Assembly: GCA_015499995.1 (NCBI GenBank)
Contig: JADNRV010000043.1
Coordinates: 1 to 64,000, forward strand
Source: Flammula alnicola
Taxonomy: Eukaryota > Basidiomycota > Agaricomycetes > Agaricales > Strophariaceae
Length of the DNA stretch: 64,000 nt
Direction of reading: 5' to 3'
The position numbers were made by a program, and so were the translations under genes. The notes under the pieces were generated by a model. That model was not told the DNA's origin. It searched no databases and saw nothing but the letters and a program-made list of their open reading frames with translations. The first letter of the stretch is position 1, and each line of letters starts with the position of its first letter. Positions 36,593-48,854 of this stretch are shown piece after piece.

Positions 36593-39106
36593 ATGAATCG
36601 ACCAGGTGAGCAGAATGCTTCATTCAGTCGACGGGCTTTGAGGCTTCTCCACAATGAATTTTTCGAGCTGAAGCTTTGTAGGTCAACCACAGCAAAGACC
36701 TCCGAATCTTTCAGCAAATCCTACTCTTGCTAGTCAGTTCCGACCATCGTATCCGGCGTATGGCATGCCACCGCGCAATGTTCTTCCAGCGGGAGCAGGC
36801 TATGTTCCTAGCTTGCAGCCGAACAGTCATCGAACAACGGCACAGCAATCGCAGGTGCAATCATTAACACCTCAACCCACCCCAGGGTTCAACCAAGCAC
36901 GAGGGCAAAGTAGCTACGCCTTCGGTGGAGCGCTAGGACAACACCAGCCTTCAAGTGTTTTACAGCAGCAACAGCAGGCGCTTTCATCACAGCAGCAGTC
37001 ACAACAACCACAGACAAACGGAGCCCCAAGTTCGATGTCTTCCATGCTTACACCAGCGTCTAGCCTGGGCGCGACTCCTGCAGTACCTTCAGCCAGCGAA
37101 GTTGGCTTGGACCCCAACGATTTCCCGGCGCTGGGTTCAACGCCCGCCAACCCGAACCCTAGCAGTAGTAACAATGGATCTGGTACACCGGTGACGACAA
37201 GTTATGCAAGCCAGGCGGGGACAGGTGTGTTATTGGGGGGTTCAGGGGGCTCAGGAAGTGCCGTTGGCAGTTCGACGACCGTAACGCAGGCGCGAGATTT
37301 CACCCCAGACGACTTTCCGGCACTCGGAGGGCAAGCACAGACTTCACAACAAGCTCGAGACTCGCTACAGAGCCAACTATCAGTCCAAGAAAACCTTTCG
37401 CATCCACCAGGGCTAAATGGCTTCCAACCATCGGACCAACAGCAGCTTCGACAAACCCTACTTGGCCCTCACAGTGTTGGGCTGCAACAAGGCACCCCTG
37501 GAATGCTGAATTTGGGGCCAACGCAGTCACGGAATGTTCATCCCGGATTCCAACAGGGGCAGACAGACGCAGAGAAACAACAACAACAACAGAGGGTGGG
37601 TTATTTTGCTATTGGCGTTTCACAGTTCCGACTGTCTTTGTTTTCAAAATTCCAAAGTTTTTCTTTTTTGGAATGAATTGAGACTAATCGCATTCAATCA
37701 TAGAATAACTATTCTTTGAAGTTGAATCAAGCGTCGCATGCATGGAGCTCACCGAATGTAAATCCGAATTCTCAACCGCAACAACCCGGAGGTGTCAGTG
37801 GTGTAAGTTCTATTTCATATATTGTAATATCCCTCAATAACCTTTTCATTTCACAGTCAAACGGTATTTCGCTAGGTCTAATTATATTGACGAGATTTAC
37901 GAACCTATTATCTGCTTCTTCTTTTCCTCGTCGCAGGCACATTTTCACAAAACCAATCGACGCATGTTCCGGGTGCCATTGCAAATCCGACGGCTCCTCC
38001 AGCGAGTGTTCCGCCGCCATTTTCATCCAATGGCCTAAATCCTATCGATTCGCATGCCAGTGCAAGCATACCTAATCCAAATGGAAATTCGAATCCCTTA
38101 CCGACACCAAGTAACACTGCAAACCCAGCGGTCCCTTCAACGTCACATTTACAACATCCGCAAACGCCGGCACAACAGGTGTTGATTAGTGCAGCAGATC
38201 GCTGGGGGCTTCTATCCTTGATTGCGATGATGAGGAATGCAAATACGGAAGTAGATCATGGCCTCAGTACAATAGGAACGGATCTGGGGACGATGGGGCT
38301 GGACATGGGATATCCTGGGTGGGTTCTATGTTTCGTTGAATGCGCCTATTCTGAATTATGTCACCAGAAACCTATATTCGACGTTCATCACACCATGGGC
38401 AGACCAATCGGCGGCTCGAACAGTGGAACCGGACTTCCATCTTCCAGCATGTTATCTTAGCGTGCAAGCACCACCCCCTGGTCCTGCAAAGGCGGCTATG
38501 TTTAGCGATGAAACCCTCTTTTTCATGTTCTACTCAAGTCCGAGGGATGCGCTGCAAGAAGTAGCAGCCCAAGAACTGTACGTTTCTTATTTCATCCTAA
38601 TTTATGATGCCCAATTGTTGCATGCATGGACTCTATTACCATTTGACTCGCTTTTGCTTCTGATCTGGTTCATATATCAATAACGCGGCTTTCACCACAG
38701 ATGGAATCGCAACTGGAGGTACCACAAAGATCTTCGCCTGTGGATCACTAAGGAAAGCGGCACTTCACCTTCACAAAAGGTTCAAGGAGGCGTAGGCGAG
38801 CAGGGCCAGTACACTTACTGGGATCCGGAAAATTGGGTCAAGGAGCGAAAGGAGATGACAGTGCTGTATGCTGATCTGGAAGAGAAATCTGTCCCGGCTT
38901 TCGTTCCAGGAGCAGGCCTTGTGCTCCAACCAACGGGTCAACCTCAAACATCTTCTCAACAACCAGGGCAATTGGCCGCGCATCCCAATTACCGACGAGA
39001 GGAGTATTCCAGATGGGAATGGTGGGTTTGTGAGGTGCATATCTTCCGTCCCTCTTTTAATCCTACCAATCATTCGCATTCTCTGTTATTCGTGTCCTTT
39101 ATCTGA
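36593..39106 (+). CDS. NOT2: CCR4-NOT complex subunit NOT2
   Basis: NOT2 is a core subunit of the CCR4-NOT complex that shortens mRNA poly(A) tails and represses transcription. Exons 36593-36605, 36682-37595, 37704-37802, 37857-37863, 37937-38318, 38368-38577 and 38701-39106 give 676 residues. The N-terminal half is Gln/Ser/Pro-rich with two DFPALG-type motifs (DPNDFPALGS, TPDDFPALGG), which are typical of NOT2. The C-terminal NOT2/3/5 domain reads DRWGLLSLIAMMRNAN, YPGNLYSTFITPWAD, DETLFFMFYSSPRDALQ and AAQELWNRNWRYHKDLRLWI. A 7-base microexon is my preferred model (see findings). The last exon runs openly to TGA 39106. A splice at 39032 to a downstream exon would give another C-terminus and cannot be excluded. 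Confidence 0.88.
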
Positions 39107-39659
39107 TTAGCAGACTTTCTTCGTGAACCCTGTACTATTGTACTTAATCCAGCTCTCTGGCGTTCATCAACAACTTTTCGCTTTGCTGGCCATTCGTTTT
39201 CGTATCTCATATATCGCACAAGTTTGAGTTATTTATTGCAACAGTCATGTTGTGGCGAGGTGATATTTTTCGTCCACCGGCGGTGTTCGAGATTCCTATT
39301 TACCCTATCTTCTCTGGATGTAAAATTTCAGGAGGGACCGATTGAATGCGATACAAATGCGACATGAAAACAATGTTGCACTCCGAGGCTTGCCATGAAG
39401 CCTGCCACATTTTGGCATATCTACTCCGCGAATTCTGGTCGAGCCTGATTGCTGGTTCTCTCGCTGATGATCGAATCCTCCCTCCTCTTCGCAAACAGCA
39501 GCCTGCAGCCTTGTATTCTCTCAGTGCTATCGCCCACTTTTAATATGATGTTGGTCCAGACCCCACCCCGCCATATAAAACCGCGATGGCATCCTACATC
39601 TTGACCTGGTCGATGATTTTTGACCTACTCGTCTAGCTGATCCTTTTATCCTCCCAACT
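39107..39659. other. NOT2 3' flank and CDC43 promoter
   Basis: Short spacer between two genes on the same strand. It contains the 3' region of NOT2 and, near its right end, a TATA box. Confidence 0.5.
39574..39580 (+). promoter_or_regulatory. TATA box upstream of CDC43
   Basis: TATAAAA, 80 bases before the start codon at 39660. The spacing suits a core promoter with a leader of about 40-50 bases. Confidence 0.45.
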
Positions 39660-41263
39660 ATGACCGATCCATCAACCCGACTTCCTCACCTTTCTCGTAC
39701 AGGACATGCGGCACACTGTAGACGCTGTCTTGCTGGTCAGTGTTACTCATGAAAGTTGTTGTTATTTAAGTTATGAGTTTTACATTTCTCAGGGCTTCCG
39801 GCTTCTCAAACCGACATCGATGCGTCAAGGTGATTAACCAAATCTATACTATGCGTTACGTCTTCAATTCATTCTTTTCTCGACAGATTGGCGCTAGCGT
39901 TCTATTGCATAGGATCTCTGGATCTGCTTGGAGTCCTTGAGGAACAAGTGTCCGTGCAAGAGCGCGATTCGTGGAGGGAATGGCTCTGGGAGCAACAAAC
40001 GCGTAGGTCAACTGAGGCTCCCCAAACAAGCCGTAATCAAGTCAATTCTTAATGTTTAGGAGGGAAATATGGGTCTGGCTTCAGGCCGAGTCCATTCATG
40101 ACGGCTAAACACCTCTCCTCCGTGTCGCAGTTGGTGAGTCTAGATATCTTTGAATGATTAGCAATTTAAACTCTCCTCTTATTAGGACATCGGATATACT
40201 GATTACGATACTCCTCACATCATCATGACATACACGGCTTTGCTCTCACTTGCCGTTCTTCGGGACGACTCCTCGAGACTGGATCGGTCAGGACTTCTCG
40301 CGTTTTTGCGTGCTTGCCAAAGGGAAGATGGAAGGTAAAAAAAAACTTGAACAGTTGATTACGAAGTATACTCACTTAAATAATGTTTTGTCAAGTTTCT
40401 CCACTGTTCCCGGAAGCAACGAATCCGATTTGCGCACTCTATACTGCGCCTTTGCTATTAGCAGCATGCTAAATGACTGGTCTGGAGTGGACTTAACGCG
40501 TGCTATTTCTTTCATTGGGACATGCAGGGTAATATTTTTGTTCACATTGTGTGGAGATTGTATGTGCTTACGTGCGTCTTTAGACTTACGAAGGTGGTTA
40601 TGGGCAATCCCCTTTCTGCGAAGCACAAGGTTTGTCTGTTTCAACACCCATTGGATCTAGCCTAAGTAGGAAATAGGGGGCACAACATATATTGCGGTTG
40701 CTTCGCTCCAGTTGGCGTCAACTGCGTCCGATGGTTCCGAATATCTAACGCCATCTCAACGTCAGTCGACAATACGCTGGCTAGTCCGAAACCAAGACAT
40801 ATCTGGCGGGTTCTGTGGCCGTACTGGAAAGGATGCAGATGCGTGCTATTGCTTCTGGTGTGGTGCAGCGTTGAAGGTCAGACCTATGACTTTGTTCGAA
40901 TGACATAAGTCGCTAATGCTTTAACAGATACTAGGCGCAGCGACCTAGTTGATACTAAGGCCCTCGCAGCTTTTCTTGGCCGATGCCAATTCAAATATGG
41001 CGGAATTTCGAAGGCACCTGGTGAAAATCCTGGTCCGTGCTACTTAACATAGCGCCCATAGGATGTCCAAGACTTGACAATTTTCTTGTAGATCCATACC
41101 ACACTACTTATCCTTGGCCGCGTTGTCGATGTACCCTCTAGGTCTAGAGGATACGGAAGCGAATGCAGACTCGTGGAAGTTCGAGCCTTTGGATCCTTTG
41201 CTCAATGCAAAAGAAGAGACCACCTCCTGGATTCGGAAATATATCCCCGGGACGAGCATATAG
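39660..41263 (+). CDS. CDC43: Geranylgeranyltransferase I beta subunit, frame broken
   Basis: The beta subunit binds the lipid and zinc in the enzyme that attaches geranylgeranyl to C-terminal CaaX cysteines of Rho/Cdc42-type GTPases. Ten exons start at ATG 39660 (MTDPSTRLPHLSRTGHAAHC): 39660-39735, 39793-39829, 39897-40002, 40060-40133, 40186-40333, 40396-40528, 40584-40629, 40677-40876, 40928-41032 and 41092-41263. Prenyltransferase repeats are clear: GKYGSGFRPSP, FLRACQREDGSFS, TYEGGYGQSPFCEAQGG, GGFCGRTGKDADACYCFW and GGISKAPGE. Two one-base breaks disturb the frame: one at about 40934-40942 (LKILGA to DLVDTKALAAFL, with TAG in the literal frame) and one at about 41100-41106 (PDPYHT to YLSLAALSMYPLGLED). 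The zinc-binding Asp/Cys/His residues are present once the breaks are bridged. This gene is important for viability in yeasts, which favours sequence error. Confidence 0.88.
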
Positions 41264-42244
41264 CTCCATGCGAATGTTCTTCAAGGCCTATGGCTGCCGG
41301 ACGCAATATATAATTTATTCCCAAGGGCGTGTATCTACTTCTTTCTGCCTGACTGTTATTTGAGCTCCAGTGGTTGCTGCCGTTGGTCAAGGCCTCGAGG
41401 CTCCGACTAGATCGAGTGCCTTTCTAAATCCTTTGCGTATCTATTCATTGTATCACTCACATCGATAACTACTTTAGTTGTTTGAGAAGGGTGGTTTAGC
41501 GCTGGGAAGAAAGAGATGGCATTCAGTGACGACGGCAGTCGATAGTTTGACAAAATGATAACATTTTTTACGGTTAGGCGACAAGACTGAATATTTCCGT
41601 GTCCAGAAAATTGATAGCATTGCTTAAGCCGAGTATACCAGCAGATTCATGATGTTCCTACACAGGCTCAGCCGCGATTGGAGGATGAAATCTGGATTAT
41701 CGTAATCGGGAAAGCATCCCGCTTATTCAGTTAGATGTTTACGGAGGTTTACGGATTGGGATACGCTGAGATGGAGGGCCCTTCTACCAACTTGGATGAC
41801 TTAGTTTGCATGTCATTGTTACCGTACATGATCAAGGCTCTGGAGGACTCTTCATAAGCTTACAATTGCAAGTGCCATTGAAAAAGAGGGCTAACTCTGA
41901 AAGGATTCGAATATTCATCATTCATGGAAAGAAAAGCACATACTGCCAACACTTTGGGCAACTACAATGTTTCTTCCTTCTTCCATCCGCAAATGAGTTC
42001 AAGGCATTAAAGTCAGCGGACTCCTGTGCTTCAAGGTTGAAGTTCACAGACTGAGACTCGTTATTTGATGCGTATTAGTGACAATCAATCGATCACTGAT
42101 CGCCGTCGGACACATCTGAACTCAGCAACTCCGGCTCACCGGTCTGGAACAACGTGACGATGAGCAAAGAGCATCCCAAGGCCAATACCCACGTCGGACT
42201 TACAAGCCTTTCTCCCAAACGTATAGGGCCTTCCTCTTGTATCC
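41264..42244. other. Intergenic, no gene seen
   Basis: Nearly 1 kb between CDC43 and the next plus-strand gene. Short open frames only; a minus-strand frame at 42093-42383 overlaps the next gene and has no family features. Confidence 0.5.
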
Positions 42245-43645
42245 ATGGATTCCGACCGCAAATCGACCGTATCTTCATTTTACGGGGCAAGGAAATCTTC
42301 GATCGATGCTTTGAACCAAGACTATCCACCCCAGCCAACAGGATCTGGTGGGAGACGAGATGATACGTCTTCGTTCTTTTCACCAGATAGAAGTTCTATG
42401 GATCCCCTTAACGGTCCACGATTGGCATCTGCAGGCTACAACCAGGGGTCTTTCTTTCATGCAGGGAGAGAAGAGCCTCTGAAAGGAGGCAGAGACGAAG
42501 AGAACCATTCCCCAGAGGCTGATGCATGGGACGTCTATGCAGACTTCAATAACGCAGGTCCCCGATACAGCTCTGCATTCGGCATCGGACAGACACAAGC
42601 TGCGTACGTCTTTCTCTCTATGCAATATGTGTATCTTTCTCATCTCGAAAAACACTGCAGTTACACTCAACTTCCTCCTGCTACCTCAATGAAGTCAGAG
42701 CCTCAGGAAAATGATGGCAAAGTTGAGATGGTTACCGTCCCTGCATTGGGTCCAGAGTGGGGAAAGGAGGAAATGCATCAAGTCACGAAGGCGGGAAAGC
42801 GCGAGCGGAAGCAGGAGGCGAGCAAAGCATTTTGGAAGTCATGGAATCGAGGAGAACGAGGGCTTTGTGGCCATTATTTTACTCGCAAAGTCCTCGTCTT
42901 CTTCATGTTTGGTCTATGTTGCGCGTAAGCGACATTTCCTGGTTTGATTCTGGGCTTTATTGACGTTCTTCCATCCAATCGCTAATTTAGGATTGGGATC
43001 ATCCTGGCGTTCACCATCCCACGAGTCCCTAGCTTCTCATTTAATGGTGGGACACCTCTTGTGAATGCCACTGGATCATGGGCAACAGCCGTTCCAACAA
43101 TTTTCGCTCCTTCTGTTGCCAACTTTTCATTTCCCGCTTTTGCGTCGTTGCAAGCCGACACTACCAGCAACTTCTTACCTCTAAAATTCAACAGTCTGCA
43201 TGCCACCGTCTTCGATCTTGATACGAATCGTCAAGTTGGAACAGGGGACTTCGCCAAATTCACCTTGCCAGCTAAAGTGTTTCCGGATATAATGCTTCCA
43301 TTGAATTTCACGTATTTTGCCACAAACTCAAGTGACCAGACTTGTCGGTATTTTCTTACTTTCCGAGACGCCTTCCATTCATTGACTGCTGTTCCTCTCT
43401 CTAGACCAGAACTGGTATAACGCGTGCAAGAACAAGGGTCTATTCGCAGATGGCAAGCGTCCATGTAGGTGTCAAATTCTCAAGACGTGTCTAATGACCT
43501 ACTGTACTCATTGATACAACTTTTAGCTCTTAAGTTCCGACTCGTTCTTGATATATCCATCTTCGGATTGCCTTCGTCTCATTCAACCTCGGCGCAAGTA
43601 ACAGATGCAGATTGCCCAGTCGAGCTCTCCTTGAACGCGCCTTGA
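42245..43645 (+). CDS. Single-pass membrane protein with extracytosolic domain
   Basis: Exons 42245-42603, 42661-42924, 42991-43343, 43405-43464 and 43527-43645 join in phase to 384 residues. The first 190 residues are hydrophilic and Ser/Lys-rich (a cytosolic tail). One membrane helix follows (VLVFFMFGLCCAIGIILAFT) after a basic patch, so a type II orientation is expected. The distal domain of about 150 residues has several Asn-X-Ser/Thr sites (NATG, NFSF, NFTYFATNSS) and beta-rich spacing (LKFNSLHATVFDLDTNRQVG, FRLVLDISIFGL), resembling the LEA2-type domains found in fungal vacuolar or cell-surface proteins. That last assignment is an inference. It ends CPVELSLNAP. Confidence 0.75.
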
Positions 43646-44088
43646 AAGCCAATCTCGCCTTTCTCCCATTTGGACTTTCTTCTGCGAATACCTCTACAAT
43701 GCAACTATCGGGACTTTTCAGCACGTCATAATCCTATTTGCACCTCAACACTACCCTGTCCACTCTTTATCCCTCCCAGACAATCCAACGAACATTATCG
43801 TCGATTAATATCCTCCAAAAAGTCGTTACTGTTTTCTTAAAATTAGCTCTCATTTAGTCTTATTTGTTATGTGTTCCTGGACTGTATTCAGACTTTGGCC
43901 CGCGCTCATTTATATATGATGTATTAAAAATGATACTTAAAATTGCAAATCAGCCACCCTTGCTTGCTTCGGACAGCTAAGCTGGATGTCAGCCATAGTC
44001 CCGATCACAACATAAAAGGTATATATGTAAGAGCGACTCAACTTCGCTCTATCTCGCTCATCTAGTTACCATCCTCTTCTCCCACAGC
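43646..44088. other. Intergenic, tetraspanin promoter
   Basis: 3' flank of the membrane protein gene and upstream region of the tetraspanin gene. A TATA-like GTATATATG at 44019-44027 lies about 65 bases before the start codon. Confidence 0.4.
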
Positions 44089-45642
44089 ATGCACCATCGT
44101 ACGCCCTCTTCAGGAGTAATTGGAATCGGTTCTACCATGCGAAGGCGTTCAAGTGGTGCGACGGCTTACAAGCACTGCGTTAACGACGATTCATTCCCAA
44201 GTTCGCATTCACATCCCACCGTCTCTCCAGTGTCACAGAGTGACGACTCGCCAAGCTCCCCAGTCAGCCTCTCCCTCGGCCAAGATAGAAGTCTTCATCT
44301 GTCTACCACCGAAGAAGGTAAGGCAGCCACCTCAGAACTTTGCATTGCCATCTGATTGATATTACCGCTGTAGACAATGGCTATCATGTCTACTCCAGTG
44401 TAGCCATTTCTGACGAGGTTGGCGAAATTAGCTTCGGACCGGTTGCTATGCCTTCTTCTGCGAGCAATGCCCTGCCTACAAGCGATTTGGACGCATCCGC
44501 CATTTCGTCACCATCGTCCGACGCTTCAAGTTCTGTCTATCCCGCCAATCTCATCCGAAGCGGTGACCCTCATTCAGGAGGCAACTATCAACCACTCGCA
44601 AATGCAAATAAGGACGTGTCTGTCGAATCGGGCCATACTGGGCTTATACTAGCTATTGGCACTACCGATAAGTTCACCCAGAAGTGGCCCAAACCTAAGA
44701 CCATGAAGTATTTTGAGCCTCACTCGAAAGGCATCAAATATACCACCGTCGGAACCACTGGACCAAATGACCACACTGCCGCTCCGTCCCTCGAGGAAGG
44801 ACAAGGTCTCGCTCTAAGCCTCATCGCGAAATGGACTCCCTTCAAGTGGTGCCTATTATTCTCGGTGATGACCGTGTTTGCCGTTGGTTCCGCAGGCTTG
44901 ATAACTGCCATCATGACTTGGTTCAATAGTGAGTACGCTTCATTTCTCACCATTGTGTCTCCTGAAAATGATTTTATTAGCTTGGGACAAAGCCGATGTT
45001 ATGGCTGTAGCAGATAACGATGTTCTCATCCTTATTACCTTGGCCGGCTCTATTCTCTTGTTTACATCTCTTATAGGCATCACGGGCACTCTGTTAAACT
45101 CCCGACCGATACTCGCCGTCTATGCTCTTCTCCTCTGGCCCGCGATGCTCTCACTCCTGGCAGTTGGCTACACCAGTTATCGACGCGCCTCTCTCTCCTT
45201 GGACCATAAATTGAATTTCTCCTGGAGCCGCTATTATACACCTCTTGGAAAGCGGGTTATTCAGGACTCGCTTCAATGCTGTGGCTTTTACAGTTCAATG
45301 CACGAAGCCTCTCCGAGTAAAAGGTGCTACCTGCGTACACCACTGCCGGGCTGCAAAGCGAAATTGTTCGAGTTTGAGCGGGACAACCTCAAGACCATTT
45401 GGAGAACTGTCTTTTCACTGGCTCCACTTCACTTGGCAAATATGGTTGTCGCCTTGCTTTGCGCGAATCATATAACCTCTACGTTCGGCAAAGGCATAAT
45501 TCCGAAGCAATATCGCCTGAGCCCCAAGGACGTGAAAGCAGACGCTGACAAGATTCTAAATGGTTCTGGTTGTGATCTTTCCAACAGCGTGATTTTCCGG
45601 GAGGGCGCGGATGAGCAAGTGACGTTGAGACAAAAGTCTTGA
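44089..45642 (+). CDS. Tetraspanin
   Basis: Tetraspanins are small four-helix membrane organisers. Exons 44089-44317, 44374-44928 and 44981-45642 give 481 residues with exact phase. A long Ser-rich cytosolic N-terminus (about 260 residues) precedes helix 1 (WCLLFSVMTVFAVGSAGLIT). Helix 2 is VLILITLAGSILLFTSLIG and helix 3 is ILAVYALLLWPAMLSLLAVG. The large outer loop carries the hallmark Cys-Cys-Gly (LQCCGFYS) with two further Cys (RCYLRT, PGCKAK). Helix 4 is LAPLHLANMVVALLCANHI, followed by a tail of about 65 residues. The long N-terminus is unlike animal members but occurs in basidiomycete Tsp2-type proteins; subgroup placement is an inference. Confidence 0.85.
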
Positions 45643-46146
45643 GTCGGATGGTGCCTTGAATGCTCGAGAACTTCTTTCTTTCTTCAAATGACGCGGATAC
45701 GGATGTGACCTAGAATCGGGTATTCGATATTATTTATATTCCTTGGTCTCGTGAATATTGATGAAGAGCCTCACCCATACACTCCTGAGTCCTCTTTGAA
45801 GGTGCGAAAACGAAAATTAACAACGGGGCCGCTATTCCATAATAAATAGAGGAGAGTGAGATCTCGAAAGGTGATAGTATAAATACTGATATGTTGATCA
45901 TATGGAGAGCCAGAATTCCGGTCGAGTCGGACTGCTTTCTCTAGTCCCTGCCTTCGAGAAGCGGAAATTGAAGGGTGATGTGGAGGATTAGTTGACTCCG
46001 ATGTACCGATTTCGGCATCATGCGGAAGTGGTATAATTTACTTAGGCGCTAGAACTACTGAATATATGGGAAGGGGGACCAGAAGATGAATCGGAGTCGA
46101 ACACACTAGGGAACCTGCATGGGTTTCAAAATGGTGAGGTGGCTTT
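45643..46146. other. Intergenic, no gene seen
   Basis: Convergent 3' flanks of the tetraspanin gene and the following minus-strand gene. Nothing recognised. Confidence 0.4.
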
Positions 46147-46596
46147 TCAGGCTTTTGTATGACCTTTCCTACCGTGGACCGTTGAATGTGTGTCTTTCAT
46201 CCTTTCGCAGTCCGCTGGAACGGTGATGGTTGAATCCAAAGGAGACACGGCATCCTTCTCTGTGTCGTTTGTGGAGATAGGAGCTAATTGAACTTCGTAA
46301 ATTGCATAGCTTGCACTCTTCTGCTCTGGATATGAACATTTGACATTAAGGGCATGGCATGAAGTCCAATCTCGTGATCTCTGCCGCTGTCTGCGTCTCA
46401 ACAAGCAGTGCAGGAGCCCGACTGCTAAAAGCAAGGTGCAGAGCAAAGAAACAGAAACTGTTCGATTTAAGCGATGGTTCATGAAACATAAATTTGGGTA
46501 CTGACCGACGAAAACTACATCAAGGACTGAATCTTGGATGCTTCCTGGTGAAGAATTGCTGCGAGACTCTACCACCGATGACATTGAATCGGCGAA
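46147..46596 (-). CDS. C-terminal part of a single-pass membrane protein
   Basis: Two exons are visible: one from an acceptor at 46597 (TTC GCC GAT...) to the Val codon before a donor near 46500, and one to TGA at 46147. Together they encode a Ser-rich segment (SVVESRSNSSPGS), one membrane helix (VSLLCTLLLAVGLLHCLL), a stop-transfer patch RRRQRQRSRDW and a cytosolic tail. This is the plan of common fungal cell-surface proteins with an outer domain, one helix and a short tail. I could not find a convincing N-terminal outer domain upstream (46600-47500), so the gene is partial, decayed or mis-modelled. Confidence 0.35.
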   Translation of the reverse strand, partial: FADSMSSVVESRSNSSPGSIQDSVLDVVFVGQYPNLCFMNHRLNRTVSVSLLCTLLLAVGLLHCLLRRRQRQRSRDWTSCHALNVKCSYPEQKSASYAIYEVQLAPISTNDTEKDAVSPLDSTITVPADCERMKDTHSTVHGRKGHTKA

Positions 46597-48854
46597 CTGC
46601 ACAAGGTGTTACTGGAGGAGCTCAATGGGTTACGAATCCCTAGTCCGTCTTTTAAACCAAATCAGCAACTTTATCTCTTCCGGAGAGCCAACGACGGGTA
46701 TGGGCGCTTATCGACGTGATGTAACTAGCGAATATGGCACCAGGGCAGAGGGTAGACGAAGATGCTCAGCATTGTCCAATTCTAAACCTCGGAAATGGTG
46801 GGAAAGTATACCGCCTGTATTCCGAAGAAGTCCAAGACGCTCGTTTATCTGTCCTTGGGCGTCCGGATTTCGGAAATTTGAGAAGCCACACTTGATCGAC
46901 AGCGTCAACGTTCCTATCAAGCCGGAAGTTTAGTTAAGATGCTGGGGAGAGTTAATGACTCAAATGTCCGGTATGGTTATTGCGGGATGCTCCCTCACAG
47001 ATTCCACTAGGCACCCACGACAAACATTCACGATGATTTATGAGACGGTTCGGTCCCGCCTTTCGCAGTGAGCGAATATGCTGTTAAGATGTATGGAGGA
47101 TTGCGCTGAAATTTGATTGATGTGTTGGTGGATCTTCGATCTTCAGTAAAGTCTGGACAAGAATCGGACGTCGGATCGCGGTGATGAAGAAACCACACCT
47201 TTCTGTCCTTAGGCAGTGGGATGCGTCTTAATTTGCTAAATGAAACAGCATTGTCTTGCGCACTGCCCTTTAGAATTTGTTGTGGCGCGAGACGTATACA
47301 TGTACACTTATATTTGGTATATCAGTGCCGCCATCTGTCACTTATTATGTATACAAGTACATACCAGTGTCCTAATATGGCGCGAACGTTCTAATTCTTG
47401 GTGAAGGATCTATACACGAGGTCTGTCAGAAAAGAATAGCATTTAATTCTGGAGATGTTTTGAACTTGATGCCGGCACTAAGTAAGGCATTCAGGCGTTT
47501 ACATAGCCTGCGTGCTCGACTTTATGATTCAGGGATTTGGGTTCGATTCGAGTTTGGCTCGAGTTCTGGATTGTTCATCAAAGTCATAGGGAGAATTGAG
47601 AAGAGTACCTCTGAACCGAGTGTATAAGCGACTGGCAAGAAGATGGCTGTTGTTTAGTAGTTCAGTCACCAGGTAGAATATGCGGTACGCCAATCCACAG
47701 CATTGCTGGCTGACATTCTTTGAAGTTTGATCTACGTGCGGAATGTGAATTGAAATTGAGTAGATATTACTCATCGTTGTGAATTCATTGCATCAATTTT
47801 TACGGGATGCATTGAAACAACATTCCTGCTTCTCGATCTGCTCCCAGGACCCATAGTTGTCAGTTTTGCCAAACTGCTGGTCCTGCTATAACAATAGACG
47901 TAGACAACGTTCAGCGCTAATCCGTTACCATGAAATCAGTCACTAATAGTAATACTAGTCACTAACACTTACCTGCTTGGCACACAGAAAACTTGAATGA
48001 CAGGAAATAAGTATCTGTGCTTTTGCATCAATCTTCTGAGCTAGAATTGAGATATGGAAGGACTCACTGGTCAAAATACCTTGGTCGGGTCAAGTGCAAT
48101 AGGCGCGTGCAAAATCTGCCAGTGGACAGTCGACGTGAGATCACGAGGATAAGTACAACAAAACTGTTAGACTGAAGAGTTACTGTACTTTACCACTTTA
48201 AAATGGTGACTTGCATGTGCTAGAGAGAAAAGAGCTACTACACCTTCACTTCGCTGCACTGGCAGACCGTCGGACGTGAGGCTCTTTTCAATATGCACCG
48301 ACGGCAACTTCCGGAGACAGCCACGTGATGCTCAATGTGATATGGAAATTCATGCATTATTAGTAGTACATATTATTAGTAGTAACTTCAATAAATACTG
48401 TAAGCAACTGTACATGCAGGCCGCCGAATCGCTGGATATTTTGGCGAGAGAGGATGATCACAGGAAGTTCTCAGAATCTTCAATCGAGAGTTGACAGAAA
48501 ACTAGTACATCACCAAGAGTATTTATTGCTACAGTACAAACAACGCCATACTATATATATAATATTAGGTCTGATATTAATCTGATGCTAGACTCGGACC
48601 AAGTTCAACCAAACAGCCAGCTTCGGTGAAATGAATGGGTGAATCAATTTTTGGGCTCTTGTAAGGCCGAGTTGAACCTGGAGAACTGAAGAGTATTAAA
48701 CTCTTGTGTAACTCTTGTGTCGAGCCGACTCGACCGGAGTCGAAAGGTAGGTAATAGTGGCATCTCTTATGTTAGTCAAATAGCAGGTATGTAGACCAAG
48801 GGTGCCAGCGTTTTCAAGTTGAGACGGGCCCAGTGGGAGCTATTTCATTCGAAA
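46597..48854. other. Long region without a supported gene
   Basis: About 2.2 kb. The left part should hold the missing 5' exons of the preceding membrane protein. A minus-strand open frame at 46708-46920 and a plus-strand one at 46538-46933 overlap each other and neither shows family features. The rest is AT-rich with small repeats such as ACTAGTCACTAATAGTAATACTAGTCACTAA near 47937 (shown in part) and ATTATTAGTAGTA near 48357. Confidence 0.4.

Noticed and set aside
46538..46933. Plus-strand 131-residue open frame
   Set aside because: Antisense to the membrane-helix exon at 46147-46596, which has the better splice sites; no recognisable domain.
47520..47580. GGGTTCGATTC, resembling a tRNA T-loop
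   Set aside because: No acceptor stem, D-arm or anticodon arm can be folded around it; no tRNA gene was found by eye in the window.
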